64,000 bases of DNA from NCBI GenBank assembly GCA_043804925.1, contig JAZDIP010000047.1:62001-126000 (forward strand), read 5' to 3'. Below the pieces are notes generated by a model. That model searched no databases. It saw only the letters and a list, made by a program, of their open reading frames with translations, and was not told the origin of the DNA. A program made the position numbers and the translations under genes. Positions 26,368-34,946 of this stretch are shown piece by piece (the stretch's first letter is position 1; every line of letters begins with the position of its first letter). The DNA is from ChocPot-Mid sp043804925. Its GTDB lineage: Bacteria > Bacteroidota > Ignavibacteria > Kapaibacteriales > UBA2268.

Positions 26368-28329
26368 TTACTTCATATACGGCTTTAAAAATTCCAGCTT
26401 ATTCGGAGCAATCTTCCTTCCGCGTTCAATTAACTTCTTTGCAAAAAAAGCCGCCGAATCAGGCCTGTTATAGACTAAAAGGTAATAATTCATCAAATTC
26501 TCGTAAGCCGCATATCGCTTCGGCTCAATCTCTGCGGCTATCCTCAGCACGCTCACTCCCTGCCCGTAATACTTATTCTGAATAAAAGTACCTCCCCAAT
26601 TATTCATCAGATGATAAAGCTCATACAAATTCTTTTCTCCTTTATCAAGATTAAAAGAATATCTGACTAATGATAAGGCACTGTCAGAATTATACATAGC
26701 AAAATAAGCTACCGCAAGATTGTAAATAATATCCTGATTATCAGGCCATTTCTTCAAAGCTCTACTCAATATATTTACTTCATCTCCAAACCTGCCAAGA
26801 TAATAGTAAGTATATCCAAGACCATTGTAGGTATCCATCCTGTTAGAATCCAAGTCAAGCGATTTCTCAAGCAACGGCAAAGCCATATCATGACGCGACA
26901 TATTTGTGTAAACAGCCGCAAGGCTCCTATAATAGGAAGCATGACCGGGACGCAGACTCATTGCCGTTTTAATATAGCTCTCAGCTTTATACAAGTATTG
27001 AATGTTATTTGTCTTTTTAAAAAGATTATTTAAATATATCTGTCCTGATAAAAACTGAAAATTTGCACGTGTACCATCATCTTCAACTGCACTTTCATAA
27101 TAGTGTATAGCATCCTGATAATTCTGTTTTTCTTCCACAGTCAGATAAGCTAAAACCATTATTAAAACAACACTCAAAACGATAAAGATTTTCTCATTAT
27201 TTTCAATATAATTCTTCAGTAAATCAAAAATAATAATCAGCAATCCAAACATCGCCAGATATCCCCGGCATTCCAAATATTCATTCCATTCATGAGCATT
27301 CAGCAATGCCATAAACATCCCGGGAACGATTATTACTAAAAACCATATCGCTCCAAAAAGAATCCTGTTATAATTATTTGTTTTAATTTTTATAAATGTA
27401 AAAATGAATATTAAAAGAATTGCAACACCAAGAGCAGTATTAAAAAGACTATAAGTTGGCAAAACCGATAAATGAGCAGGTATGACAAATTTTGCTATAA
27501 ATTCCGGTAGAACCCTTATGTTTTTTATTATAATATCGAATCCGCTTTCATATACAGGTTCACCGAGTTCAGCCATCGAGTGAAAAATAAACCATATTGC
27601 AATTCCCAAAAACCATGAAACTCCTGCTGTAATTGTAGTTTTATCTCTCAATCTGTTTTTTTCGATTACGAATATATAAGCTGCAAAAATCAGAGAAGCG
27701 AAAACTGCAGTTTCTTTTGAAAAAAGTGCCAACATAAAAGAAAGAAAATGAATAACCAGAAAATACCATTTCTGCTTTTTGATATACTGAACAAGAAAAA
27801 TAAAAGACAGCAGAAAAAACATGGACAGCATCAAATCATTTCTTCCCACAATCCATGCAACAGCGTTTGTAAAAACCGGATGAACAGCATATATTAATCC
27901 TCCAATCAATGGGAGGAATCTTTTATATCCGAGCAAGACAAGCAGAGAAAAAACCAAACAGGCATTAACTATGTGAATAATAATATTTGTTAAATGATAG
28001 GAGGTCGGCTCCTGCTCGCTCATCTTGGCATTGAGCATTAAACTGATTGTTACCAATGGTCTGTAATAAGAGTTATACATATATGATTTAGAAAACTCCT
28101 GCTCCCAGTTCCCGATTTGATTTATTCGTTCATAATCTCTGTGAATGATTTCATGGTCATCACATTCAACCAAACCATAATTTATGACCGGATAGTACAA
28201 AGCAAAACATGCAGTTATTATAATGATTACTGAAGCCCACCATGGAATATTAAGTGCCTTTTTTTTTACTGTCTTAACAGCAGTCTTCTTATCCGGAACT
28301 ATATTTTTAACAACTTTCTTTCCCATCAT
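26368..28329 (-). CDS. GT-C-type membrane protein with C-terminal TPRs
   Basis: A 653-residue protein. Residues ~25-45 are the first membrane helix, followed by a luminal/periplasmic loop with an acidic pair (VECDDHEIIHRDYERI), the position of the catalytic Asp in GT-C glycosyltransferases. About ten membrane helices follow to ~405. Residues ~430-640 carry TPR-like repeats (LRPGHASYYRSLAAVYTNMS, YNGLGYTYYYLGRF, EPKRYAAYENLMNYYL). The plan resembles TMTC-type O-mannosyltransferases and bacterial TPR/GT-C proteins, so transfer of a sugar from a lipid carrier to protein or glycan is plausible. Acceptor and donor are unknown. It converges on rny across the hairpin element. Confidence 0.7.
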   Translation of the reverse strand: MMGKKVVKNIVPDKKTAVKTVKKKALNIPWWASVIIIITACFALYYPVINYGLVECDDHEIIHRDYERINQIGNWEQEFSKSYMYNSYYRPLVTISLMLNAKMSEQEPTSYHLTNIIIHIVNACLVFSLLVLLGYKRFLPLIGGLIYAVHPVFTNAVAWIVGRNDLMLSMFFLLSFIFLVQYIKKQKWYFLVIHFLSFMLALFSKETAVFASLIFAAYIFVIEKNRLRDKTTITAGVSWFLGIAIWFIFHSMAELGEPVYESGFDIIIKNIRVLPEFIAKFVIPAHLSVLPTYSLFNTALGVAILLIFIFTFIKIKTNNYNRILFGAIWFLVIIVPGMFMALLNAHEWNEYLECRGYLAMFGLLIIIFDLLKNYIENNEKIFIVLSVVLIMVLAYLTVEEKQNYQDAIHYYESAVEDDGTRANFQFLSGQIYLNNLFKKTNNIQYLYKAESYIKTAMSLRPGHASYYRSLAAVYTNMSRHDMALPLLEKSLDLDSNRMDTYNGLGYTYYYLGRFGDEVNILSRALKKWPDNQDIIYNLAVAYFAMYNSDSALSLVRYSFNLDKGEKNLYELYHLMNNWGGTFIQNKYYGQGVSVLRIAAEIEPKRYAAYENLMNYYLLVYNRPDSAAFFAKKLIERGRKIAPNKLEFLKPYMK

Positions 28330-28523
28330 CCACTAATTTTTTCAATAAAAGTAACTTTAATATTTCTAATTTAAGATAATTTCTTTATTTAATAATCTTT
28401 TAATCTTTTAATTCCATTTTTTGAATTAATTCGGAGAATTTAGAACCGGGGATTTATTTCGTTACAATAAAAAGCGTAAACCATAGTCAAAATAAAAAGT
28501 TCATTATTATAAAATAATACAAA

Positions 28524-29792
28524 ATGAAACAGAGATTAAAAATATTATTTTTACTGTTTTTCTTTCTTGGCTTTTATCAGATACAAGCCCAAAGACCACC
28601 TTGTTATCCGGATTACATATCTTTGTCTTATGCTGGCAAAATTCCTTCCCGCTTTCCATTATTAAAATTGGACATGCCTTATGAAACAATGCTTAATTAT
28701 ATCTGGTGGAACGACTGGTGTCATAATTACGAAGATTTGGAAACCGGAAAGTATTTTGGAAAAAAGAATTTTGATGATGAATATAAGGAAATAATAAAAA
28801 GATTATATATTACTCAAGATTACAATCCTGTATTGTTCGTAGAGCATTTGTATTATGATGATACTTTAATGAAAACTTGTCCGTATTGCCTTGATTATTA
28901 TCTAATTGATAGATTTTACAGAATTGCTCCTGAACTGAAAATTCATTATGCATTAATTGAATCCGATATAATTGTGCGAATAAAAACTACCGGTATTATT
29001 GAAAGAGATTATTTTGGTACAGAAGGTTATATAATCACATCAGAAGTACAAGATGTTATAAAAGGAAAAGTTATCCCGACCTGCAAAGATGTTTCAATTC
29101 CTGAAACTCCTGACGAATACGTCAGACCTGCCCCTTGCTTTCAAATTAATGAACCGGGAAAATGCTTCCAATTTGTCTTCGACCATAAATTTTCTGAAGA
29201 TGTTTATGAATTTGGAAATATTGGAAACGAGTATATTGTTTTTATTGACCTTATGCCATTTTATGCTGAAGCGAGAGGTTCACTTTGTACTGATTCTTTA
29301 AATAATTGTTATTATATTTCTAAAATAACTGAAGATCCATATTATTATTTATTTTATATTTTTCCGATAAAAAATGATAAAGTTTTTGACTATTGTAGTC
29401 CTCTACATTTCGGTGATAGTTTGACTTATAGCGAATGGCGTCAAAAATTACAGGAAAAAATTGACGAGATACTCAACAAAAACTATACTTCCGTTGATGA
29501 TGATTTGCCCAATACAAATGATGTATTTTCTGTTTATCCCAATCCCGCCGATGATTTTATCGAAATATCCTTTGGTTCACTCAACCGTAGGGTTAACCCT
29601 ACGGTTAACGAACTATACGATATTCGCATTTACAACCTTCTCGGACTTAGTGTTTTCAACCTCACCCCAATAGTAGGGGCAAACGGCCTTTTGCCCGTAC
29701 ATGTTGATGTTTCCAAATTTCCTGCCGGGATTTATTTCGTTGTCGTGGAATCAGCCGGAATAAGAAAAGCATGTCCTGTAATCATAAGATAA
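28524..29792 (+). CDS. Secreted T9SS cargo protein with two in-frame palindromes
   Basis: A 422-residue protein with a signal peptide (residues 1-22, cleavage near QAQ). It has a Cys-containing middle domain of unknown family and a C-terminal T9SS sorting domain from ~333 (VFSVYPNPADDFIEISF, IYNLLGLSVFN, KFPAGIYFVVVE). The sorting domain is interrupted by two extra segments encoded by palindromic DNA: LNRRVNPTVNE (DNA 29583-29606) and LTPIVGANGLLPV (DNA 29673-29700). Both keep the frame. The protein is probably exported through the T9SS; whether the insertions impair sorting is unknown. Confidence 0.75.
   Translation: MKQRLKILFLLFFFLGFYQIQAQRPPCYPDYISLSYAGKIPSRFPLLKLDMPYETMLNYIWWNDWCHNYEDLETGKYFGKKNFDDEYKEIIKRLYITQDYNPVLFVEHLYYDDTLMKTCPYCLDYYLIDRFYRIAPELKIHYALIESDIIVRIKTTGIIERDYFGTEGYIITSEVQDVIKGKVIPTCKDVSIPETPDEYVRPAPCFQINEPGKCFQFVFDHKFSEDVYEFGNIGNEYIVFIDLMPFYAEARGSLCTDSLNNCYYISKITEDPYYYLFYIFPIKNDKVFDYCSPLHFGDSLTYSEWRQKLQEKIDEILNKNYTSVDDDLPNTNDVFSVYPNPADDFIEISFGSLNRRVNPTVNELYDIRIYNLLGLSVFNLTPIVGANGLLPVHVDVSKFPAGIYFVVVESAGIRKACPVIIR
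29583..29606. repeat. Perfect 24-bp palindrome inside a coding region
   Basis: AACCGTAGGGTT followed by its exact reverse complement AACCCTACGGTT. It lies in frame within the sorting domain of the 28524 gene and encodes a stretch (RRVNPTV) not expected in that domain. Confidence 0.8.
29673..29700. repeat. Near-perfect 28-bp palindrome inside a coding region
   Basis: Left arm GTAGGGGCAAACGG, right arm CCTTTTGCCCGTAC: 12 of 14 positions pair. It resembles dispersed REP-like palindromes with GTAGGGGC ends and is in frame in the 28524 gene, encoding VGANGLLPV. Confidence 0.75.
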
Positions 29793-29799
29793 GCTCCAA

Positions 29800-29831
29800 C
29801 ATCTAAAATCTAAAATCTAAAATCTAAAATT
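29800..29831. repeat. Heptanucleotide array TCTAAAA
   Basis: Four units of TCTAAAA, starting 8 bases after the stop of the 28524 gene and lying upstream of glyS. Same 7-base period as other arrays in the window but a different unit. Confidence 0.7.
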
Positions 29832-29891
29832 AATTTGTTAATTTTATAATCTTTAAAATTACAGAATTAATAAAAGTATTAGGCAAATAAT

Positions 29892-31316
29892 ATGTACAAT
29901 TTAGATACGATAATATCATTGGCAAAAAGGCGGGGATTGGTTTTTCAGTCATCTGAAATCTATGGTGGCTTGAACGGTTGCTGGGACTTTGGTCCCTTAG
30001 GTGTTGAACTGTTGAAAAATATTAAGGAGGAGTGGTGGAAAGCAATGACCTACAGAGAAGATATTGAAGGTATTGATGCTTCAATCCTGATGCATCCCAA
30101 AACATGGGAGGCAAGCGGACATCTAACCCAATTTACTGACCCGATGATTGACAACAAACAAAGCAAATTAAGATACAGAGCTGATAATTTAATCGAAGAG
30201 TTTATTGACAAACTCCGCAAAAAGAAAAGAACAGACAAAGCTGATGAACTCGAAAAAAAGTTATCATTAGTTAGCGAACCCATAGATTACTACAATCTTA
30301 TTATGGAATATGAAATTCCAGACCCTGTTTCGGGAAGCAAGGAATGGACAGAAGTTCGCCATTTCAATTTGATGTTCAAAACTTTCATTGGTCCCGTCGA
30401 AGATACCGGTGCAGTCGTTTATCTGCGTCCCGAATCAGCCCAGGGCATATATCTGAACTTCAAAAATGTCATGGACACTGCACGTCAAAAAGTACCATTT
30501 GGTATAGCTCAAATTGGAAAAGCATTCAGAAATGAAATCAATACAAAAAACTTTTTATTCAGGACACGTGAGTTCGAGCAAATGGAAATGCAGTATTTCG
30601 TTAAGCCCGGAACCGAAATGGAATGGTACGATTACTGGAAACAACAGCGTTGGGACTGGTATATCAAAATGGGAATTGAGCCGGAGTCATTGAAGTTCAA
30701 AGCACACGAAAAGCTTGCACATTATGCAAACCGTGCTGATGATATTGAATATCTTTTCCCATTTGGCTGGGGAGAAATAGAGGGAATTCATTCCCGAACA
30801 GATTTCGATTTGAGCCGTCATCAGGAATTTTCAGGCAAAAAGTTGGAATATGTAGATACTGTCAATCAGGAAAGATACACACCTTTTGTCGTGGAAACAT
30901 CCGGTGGTGTAACCCGTTCGTTCATGGCATTCCTTTGCAGTGCATACAAAGAAGAAGAAGCTCCTGATGCAAACGGAAAAATGGAAATGCGTGCAATTTT
31001 GAGGTTTTCTAATAAGTTAGCACCAATCAAAGCGGCAATATTTCCTTTGGTCAACAAAGACGGGATGCCCGAAAAAGCGGATTTGATTTACAAAGATTTG
31101 CAAAAAAGATTTAAAGTAATGTATGATACTTCAGGAGCAATCGGCCGCAGGTACAGACGGCAAGACGAGATAGGAACACCATTCTGCATTACGGTTGACG
31201 GTCAGACATTCGAAGATGATACCGTTACCATTAGAGAAAGAGATTCGATGGTTCAGGAAAGAATTTCATCCACAAAAGTTTCGGTATATATTAACGAAAA
31301 ATTGATGAATGGTTGA
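29892..31316 (+). CDS. glyS: Glycyl-tRNA synthetase (single-chain class II type)
   Basis: A 474-residue homodimeric-type GlyRS that charges tRNA-Gly. Class II motifs are visible: GGLNGCWDFGPLGVELLKNI near the N-terminus, FRNEINTKNFLFRTREFEQM (motif 2 region), EGIHSRTDFDLSRHQEFSGK, and ETSGGVTRSFMAFL (motif 3 region). The anticodon-binding domain closes the protein (KAAIFPLVNKDG, SGAIGRRYRRQDEIGTPFCI). Length is normal for the Bacteroidota form. The leader lacks an SD. Two of its substrate tRNAs are in this window at 49497 and 49667. Confidence 0.95.
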   Translation: MYNLDTIISLAKRRGLVFQSSEIYGGLNGCWDFGPLGVELLKNIKEEWWKAMTYREDIEGIDASILMHPKTWEASGHLTQFTDPMIDNKQSKLRYRADNLIEEFIDKLRKKKRTDKADELEKKLSLVSEPIDYYNLIMEYEIPDPVSGSKEWTEVRHFNLMFKTFIGPVEDTGAVVYLRPESAQGIYLNFKNVMDTARQKVPFGIAQIGKAFRNEINTKNFLFRTREFEQMEMQYFVKPGTEMEWYDYWKQQRWDWYIKMGIEPESLKFKAHEKLAHYANRADDIEYLFPFGWGEIEGIHSRTDFDLSRHQEFSGKKLEYVDTVNQERYTPFVVETSGGVTRSFMAFLCSAYKEEEAPDANGKMEMRAILRFSNKLAPIKAAIFPLVNKDGMPEKADLIYKDLQKRFKVMYDTSGAIGRRYRRQDEIGTPFCITVDGQTFEDDTVTIRERDSMVQERISSTKVSVYINEKLMNG

Positions 31317-31321
31317 TTCTT

Positions 31322-31360
31322 GGGAAAAAGGAGATGGGAGAAAGGAAAAGGGAGAAAAAG
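31322..31360. repeat. Purine heptanucleotide array GGGAGAA/GGAAAAG
   Basis: Degenerate 7-base units (GGGAAAA, AGGAGAT, GGGAGAA, AGGAAAA, GGGAGAA) begin 6 bases after the glyS stop. Directly downstream at 31365-31386 lies a 22-base element shared with 45377-45398 (18 of 22 positions identical). Confidence 0.55.
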
Positions 31361-31463
31361 ATGTCCTGTTCTAACTAGGGTTGACAAATAAAATTAATTA
31401 TATAATGCTACGTTTTTAGCATTTGATATATTGATTTATAAATATTAAAACAAGAGGTTTCTG

Positions 31464-31685
31464 ATGATTCAGACATATCAGGCATTAATAAATAAAGGAG
31501 GGTCGGTCCGACTGCTTCAGAATATCGAAGCAGATACTCCTAAAAGGGCATTATTATTAGTTTTTGACGAAGATGCAGAAGAGTCGTTTTATGAGAAATC
31601 CTTGCCATATTTACTTAGTGAAAGTGTATTAGCTGAAGATTGGAACAAACCGGAGGAAGATGAAGCATGGGCTTATTTACAGTAG
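31464..31685 (+). CDS. Putative antitoxin of a PemK/MazF-type pair
   Basis: A 73-residue acidic protein whose start has AGAGGT 6 bases upstream. The C-terminal tail LAEDWNKPEEDEAWAYLQ is acidic and Trp-rich, as in antitoxin tails that wrap MazF/PemK toxins. The N-terminal half (VRLLQNIEADTPKRALLLVF) is predicted beta and could be the DNA-binding part. The gene overlaps the toxin gene by 19 bases, with the toxin ATG inside the antitoxin tail, the usual order for such modules. Antitoxin identity is inferred from size, tail and neighbour. Confidence 0.65.
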   Translation: MIQTYQALINKGGSVRLLQNIEADTPKRALLLVFDEDAEESFYEKSLPYLLSESVLAEDWNKPEEDEAWAYLQ

Positions 31686-32008
31686 GGGATATTGTAATTA
31701 TTCCTTTTCCATATTCGGACATGTCTAAATCGAAATTAAGACCTGCACTGATTGTAGGAGAAATTGATAAAAAAGATTACATTATGCTTCAAATTACAAG
31801 TAAAAGTTATGATGACAAGCAATCCATTATTATTTCAAAAAATGACTTATCCAGTGGCAATTTGAATTTTGATAGTTATGTGAAGTATTCTAAAATATTT
31901 ACCGGAAGTGATACACTGGTTGTTAAAGTTATTGGTACTTTAAGACCTAAAAAAGTCAATGAAATAATAAGTTTGTTGGTTGAACTTCTTGAAAGAAATA
32001 AAAAATGA
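31667..32008 (+). CDS. PemK/MazF-family toxin (endoribonuclease)
   Basis: A 113-residue protein with the family start FTVGDIVIIPFPYSDMSKSK, then LRPALIVG (the RPALVV-type strand with the catalytic Arg), ISKNDLSSGNL and a final helix (KVNEIISLLVELLE). MazF/PemK toxins cut mRNA at short sites; the target here is unknown. GGAGG lies inside the antitoxin gene 10 bases before the ATG. Downstream is the protease gene at 32096. Confidence 0.8.
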   Translation: MGLFTVGDIVIIPFPYSDMSKSKLRPALIVGEIDKKDYIMLQITSKSYDDKQSIIISKNDLSSGNLNFDSYVKYSKIFTGSDTLVVKVIGTLRPKKVNEIISLLVELLERNKK

Positions 32009-32095
32009 TTTATTTATATACCTATTTTTCAGATATTACTAAAAACTTTTAATTAATTTATTTAGAATACCAATAAGAATACAAAAATTAATATC

Positions 32096-33748
32096 ATGCA
32101 CAAAAACAAGAAAAAATATTTATACCTGCTGATTGGAATTCCAATTGCCATGTTCCTGTTTGTCGGAGCAGTTGATTCGGTCTTTTTCAAAATAAATAAA
32201 TCATTTGAAATTTTCGGTGAGCTTTTCAAGGAAATTTCCACCGGCTATGTAGAGGAAGTTGACCCCGAAGATTTGGTGCGGGATGCAATTGAAGGCATGC
32301 TAAACAATCTTGACCCATATACTATCTACATGGATGAATCCGAAACTGATGATGTGGATATGATAACAACAGGCTCTTATAACGGTTTGGGATTTACCGT
32401 AGCCATTCGTGATGAGATGATGACGGTTACTGATGTTATGGATGATTTTCCTGCTCAAAAAAGCGGAATCAGGATTGGTGACAGGTTGTATAAAATTGAT
32501 ACTACTGTTATTATTAATTCCAATGCAGGTGAATTGAGAAAATACACAAAGAAACCATCGGGTACAAAGATTGATATATGGGTACTGCGGGATGGTCTTG
32601 AAGACACTTTGCATCTGAATGTAACGATTGAAGAAATTAATATGAAAAACGTGAGTTACAGCAGCATTATTCGTGATTCAATCGGATATATTAAACTTGA
32701 CAGATTTTCACGCTCTTCAACACAGGAAGTTACCGATGCTTTGAACAAACTAAAAAGAACAGGCAAACTCAATGGATTAATCCTTGATTTAAGGGATAAT
32801 CCCGGAGGTTTGCTCGAATCTGCCGTGGGCATTTGCGAACTTTTTGTACAACCTAAAAGTGTCATTGTTTCGACAAAGGGGAGAAATTCGCGAAATGACA
32901 GGATTTACAAATCAAACCAAGCTCCTTTAGCACCTGATTTGCCTTTAGCCGTTTTAATCAACGGTTCGAGTGCAAGTGCCTCAGAAATTCTTGCCGGAGC
33001 TATTCAGGATTTGGACAGAGGAATAATTGTTGGTGAGAAATCCTATGGCAAAGGACTGGTGCAATCGGTTTATGATTTGCCATATAATGCAGCTTTGAAG
33101 ATAACGACATCAAAGTATTATATCCCTTCGGGCAGAAGTATCCAAAAAATAAATTACAGCAGAAAAAAAGTTATGGGTGAAGATACTATAGAATTCTTTA
33201 CCAAAAATGGCAGAAAAGTTGAAGAATTAAACGGTATAATGCCTGATTCCTCCGTAAAAATGAAAGCAGGAACATATTTTATTCAGGACTTAATTGCCAA
33301 TGATTTGTTTTTCAATTTTGCGAACAGGTATGCTTCAAAAATCAAAGTTTTACCTAAAGATTTTGATATAAATCAAAAGATACTCGACGAATTTAATAAA
33401 TTCGTTGACGAGCAGGAATACTTTTTCCAAACACGGATTGTAACGAGGATTGATGATTTAATGGAATTGATTGAAAAGGAAAAGTTAAACCACAGTCTAA
33501 AGGATAAATTAAAGAATATTCAAAAAGATGTCAAAGCCGAAGAGAAGGATTTAATGAATAAACAAAAAAGTGATGTATCAAAATTTTTAAAACTTGAAAT
33601 TTTGAGACGATTTAAAACACAACACGATATGATTACTTATAGTATTGAAGACGATGAATATATCAATACTGCAATTTCCTTGCTTTATCCGAAACAATAC
33701 AGGAAGATTTTAGCTATTGAAGATACAAGCGGAACAAAAAGGAATTGA
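32096..33748 (+). CDS. C-terminal processing peptidase (S41 family)
   Basis: A 550-residue protease with an N-terminal membrane anchor (residues ~8-26). A pre-domain follows (DAIEGMLNNLDPYTIYMDES), then a PDZ domain ~90-170 (GLGFTVAIRD, AQKSGIRIGDRLYKI) and an S41 catalytic domain from ~195 (LDLRDNPGGLL). The catalytic pair is Ser294 (GSSASASEILAGA) and Lys319 (GEKSYGKGLVQ), spaced by 25 as in E. coli Prc. The C-terminal ~150 residues are a helical extension rich in charge. It probably trims periplasmic proteins. It converges on the 33763 gene with 14 bases between stops. Confidence 0.9.
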   Translation: MHKNKKKYLYLLIGIPIAMFLFVGAVDSVFFKINKSFEIFGELFKEISTGYVEEVDPEDLVRDAIEGMLNNLDPYTIYMDESETDDVDMITTGSYNGLGFTVAIRDEMMTVTDVMDDFPAQKSGIRIGDRLYKIDTTVIINSNAGELRKYTKKPSGTKIDIWVLRDGLEDTLHLNVTIEEINMKNVSYSSIIRDSIGYIKLDRFSRSSTQEVTDALNKLKRTGKLNGLILDLRDNPGGLLESAVGICELFVQPKSVIVSTKGRNSRNDRIYKSNQAPLAPDLPLAVLINGSSASASEILAGAIQDLDRGIIVGEKSYGKGLVQSVYDLPYNAALKITTSKYYIPSGRSIQKINYSRKKVMGEDTIEFFTKNGRKVEELNGIMPDSSVKMKAGTYFIQDLIANDLFFNFANRYASKIKVLPKDFDINQKILDEFNKFVDEQEYFFQTRIVTRIDDLMELIEKEKLNHSLKDKLKNIQKDVKAEEKDLMNKQKSDVSKFLKLEILRRFKTQHDMITYSIEDDEYINTAISLLYPKQYRKILAIEDTSGTKRN

Positions 33749-33762
33749 TATAAAGTTGCCTT

Positions 33763-34689
33763 TTACGGAAATCTTTCTACTATTACTTTTTGGACTTGAG
33801 ATTTTTTCCCGTCTGTGATAATGAAATAATAAAAGCCGATTTGCTCAATTTTCAATTCGGTTATATTTGAAATAATCGGAACTGATTGTATTATCTGACC
33901 TAAAACATTATAAACATTACAAGAAAGCCGTTCAGCATTGAAATCCGAAATTTCTATTGACACCTTTTCTGTTGAGGGATTCGGATAAATGATTATATGT
34001 TTGTCATTAAATTCATCTCTTACATCAGCAAATCCATAATGACAATTCCCTTTTATATTATCTGGAGTAGAATATTCCAAAATATCATTATTAAACTTAC
34101 AAAATAGAATAAACCCATAATACTCATAATAGTCATTTATTGGAAATCCAATTGATGGTCCAATTCCTTCTATAAATTTTATTTTTTGAAATTGTCCGCC
34201 ATGCTTTGATAGATGATATTGATTTAATTCAACTATTTTTCTATTGTCTTCATAATATACGCTATCAACAATTGCAGTGTCGGCATTCATATACCGGAGG
34301 TCAGTAAAAATCAAAAAAGTATCGTTTTTATTCAGTGATAAATCCATAATTGTATATTCCCTCCAAACAAATTGCAAATCAACTCTTGTCCCAATTAAAA
34401 TTTTACAGATTCCGGTTACAGTATCCTCACTAATATATCCGATAACATGTGAATTTGTATAGTTATTTATTTCAGGAGTCCAAACAATCAGATATCTCAT
34501 AATTTGATAATGGATAGTATTGATATTTGTATCGGAGAAAGAATAAACCAGATGTGTTTCTCCAAAATCAGGAATTTCATGGTATACTGACCATTTAGTT
34601 GTATCATTCCCCAAAATTGATTTATAAGCACTAAGCTGAAACACACCGGCAATAAGCAGTATAAAGAAAATAATAACTTTTGTTTTCAA
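33763..34689 (-). CDS. Secreted protein with T9SS sorting domain
   Basis: A 308-residue protein starting at a TTG (34689) with AGGAGA 9 bases upstream on the minus strand. Signal peptide at residues 1-21 (FFILLIAGVFQLSAYKS). The middle ~190 residues have no family I recognise. The end is a T9SS sorting domain (IIIYPNPSTEKVSIEISDFN, VYNVLGQIIQS, GFYYFIITDGKK). It is predicted to be exported and surface-located. Isolated between the convergent protease and the divergent smc. Confidence 0.75.
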   Translation of the reverse strand: MKTKVIIFFILLIAGVFQLSAYKSILGNDTTKWSVYHEIPDFGETHLVYSFSDTNINTIHYQIMRYLIVWTPEINNYTNSHVIGYISEDTVTGICKILIGTRVDLQFVWREYTIMDLSLNKNDTFLIFTDLRYMNADTAIVDSVYYEDNRKIVELNQYHLSKHGGQFQKIKFIEGIGPSIGFPINDYYEYYGFILFCKFNNDILEYSTPDNIKGNCHYGFADVRDEFNDKHIIIYPNPSTEKVSIEISDFNAERLSCNVYNVLGQIIQSVPIISNITELKIEQIGFYYFIITDGKKSQVQKVIVERFP

Positions 34690-34784
34690 AACAGAAATCT
34701 CCTGATTAATTAACTAACTTTATGCAAAATATGAAAATAAGAATTGAATAGCAAGTTTATTGTTTAACAATTTCAAAACAAACG

Positions 34785-34856
34785 CATTAAACTCATTAAC
34801 TCACTAAACTCATTAAACTCATTAAACTTATTGAACTCATTAAACTCACTAAACTA
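34785..34856. repeat. Nine-base tandem array ACTCATTAA
   Basis: About eight degenerate copies of ACTCATTAA (variants ACTCACTAA, ACTTATTGA, one 8-base unit) lie between the divergent 34689 and smc starts. It is the only array in the window with a 9-base rather than 7-base period. Confidence 0.7.
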
Positions 34857-34946
34857 AGTATGTGGATAATTTGATTTTATTAGTAAAGCAGATTTTGATA
34901 AATTGTATTTCTATATTTTTCGAAAATTAATAATATTATTTTATAT

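Noticed and set aside
31381..31406. TTGACA followed by TATAAT upstream of the toxin-antitoxin genes
   Set aside because: The spacing is only 14 bases, too short for a sigma70-type promoter, and the two convincing promoters in this window use TTG-N20-TAnnTTTG; TTGACA is also part of a dispersed element.
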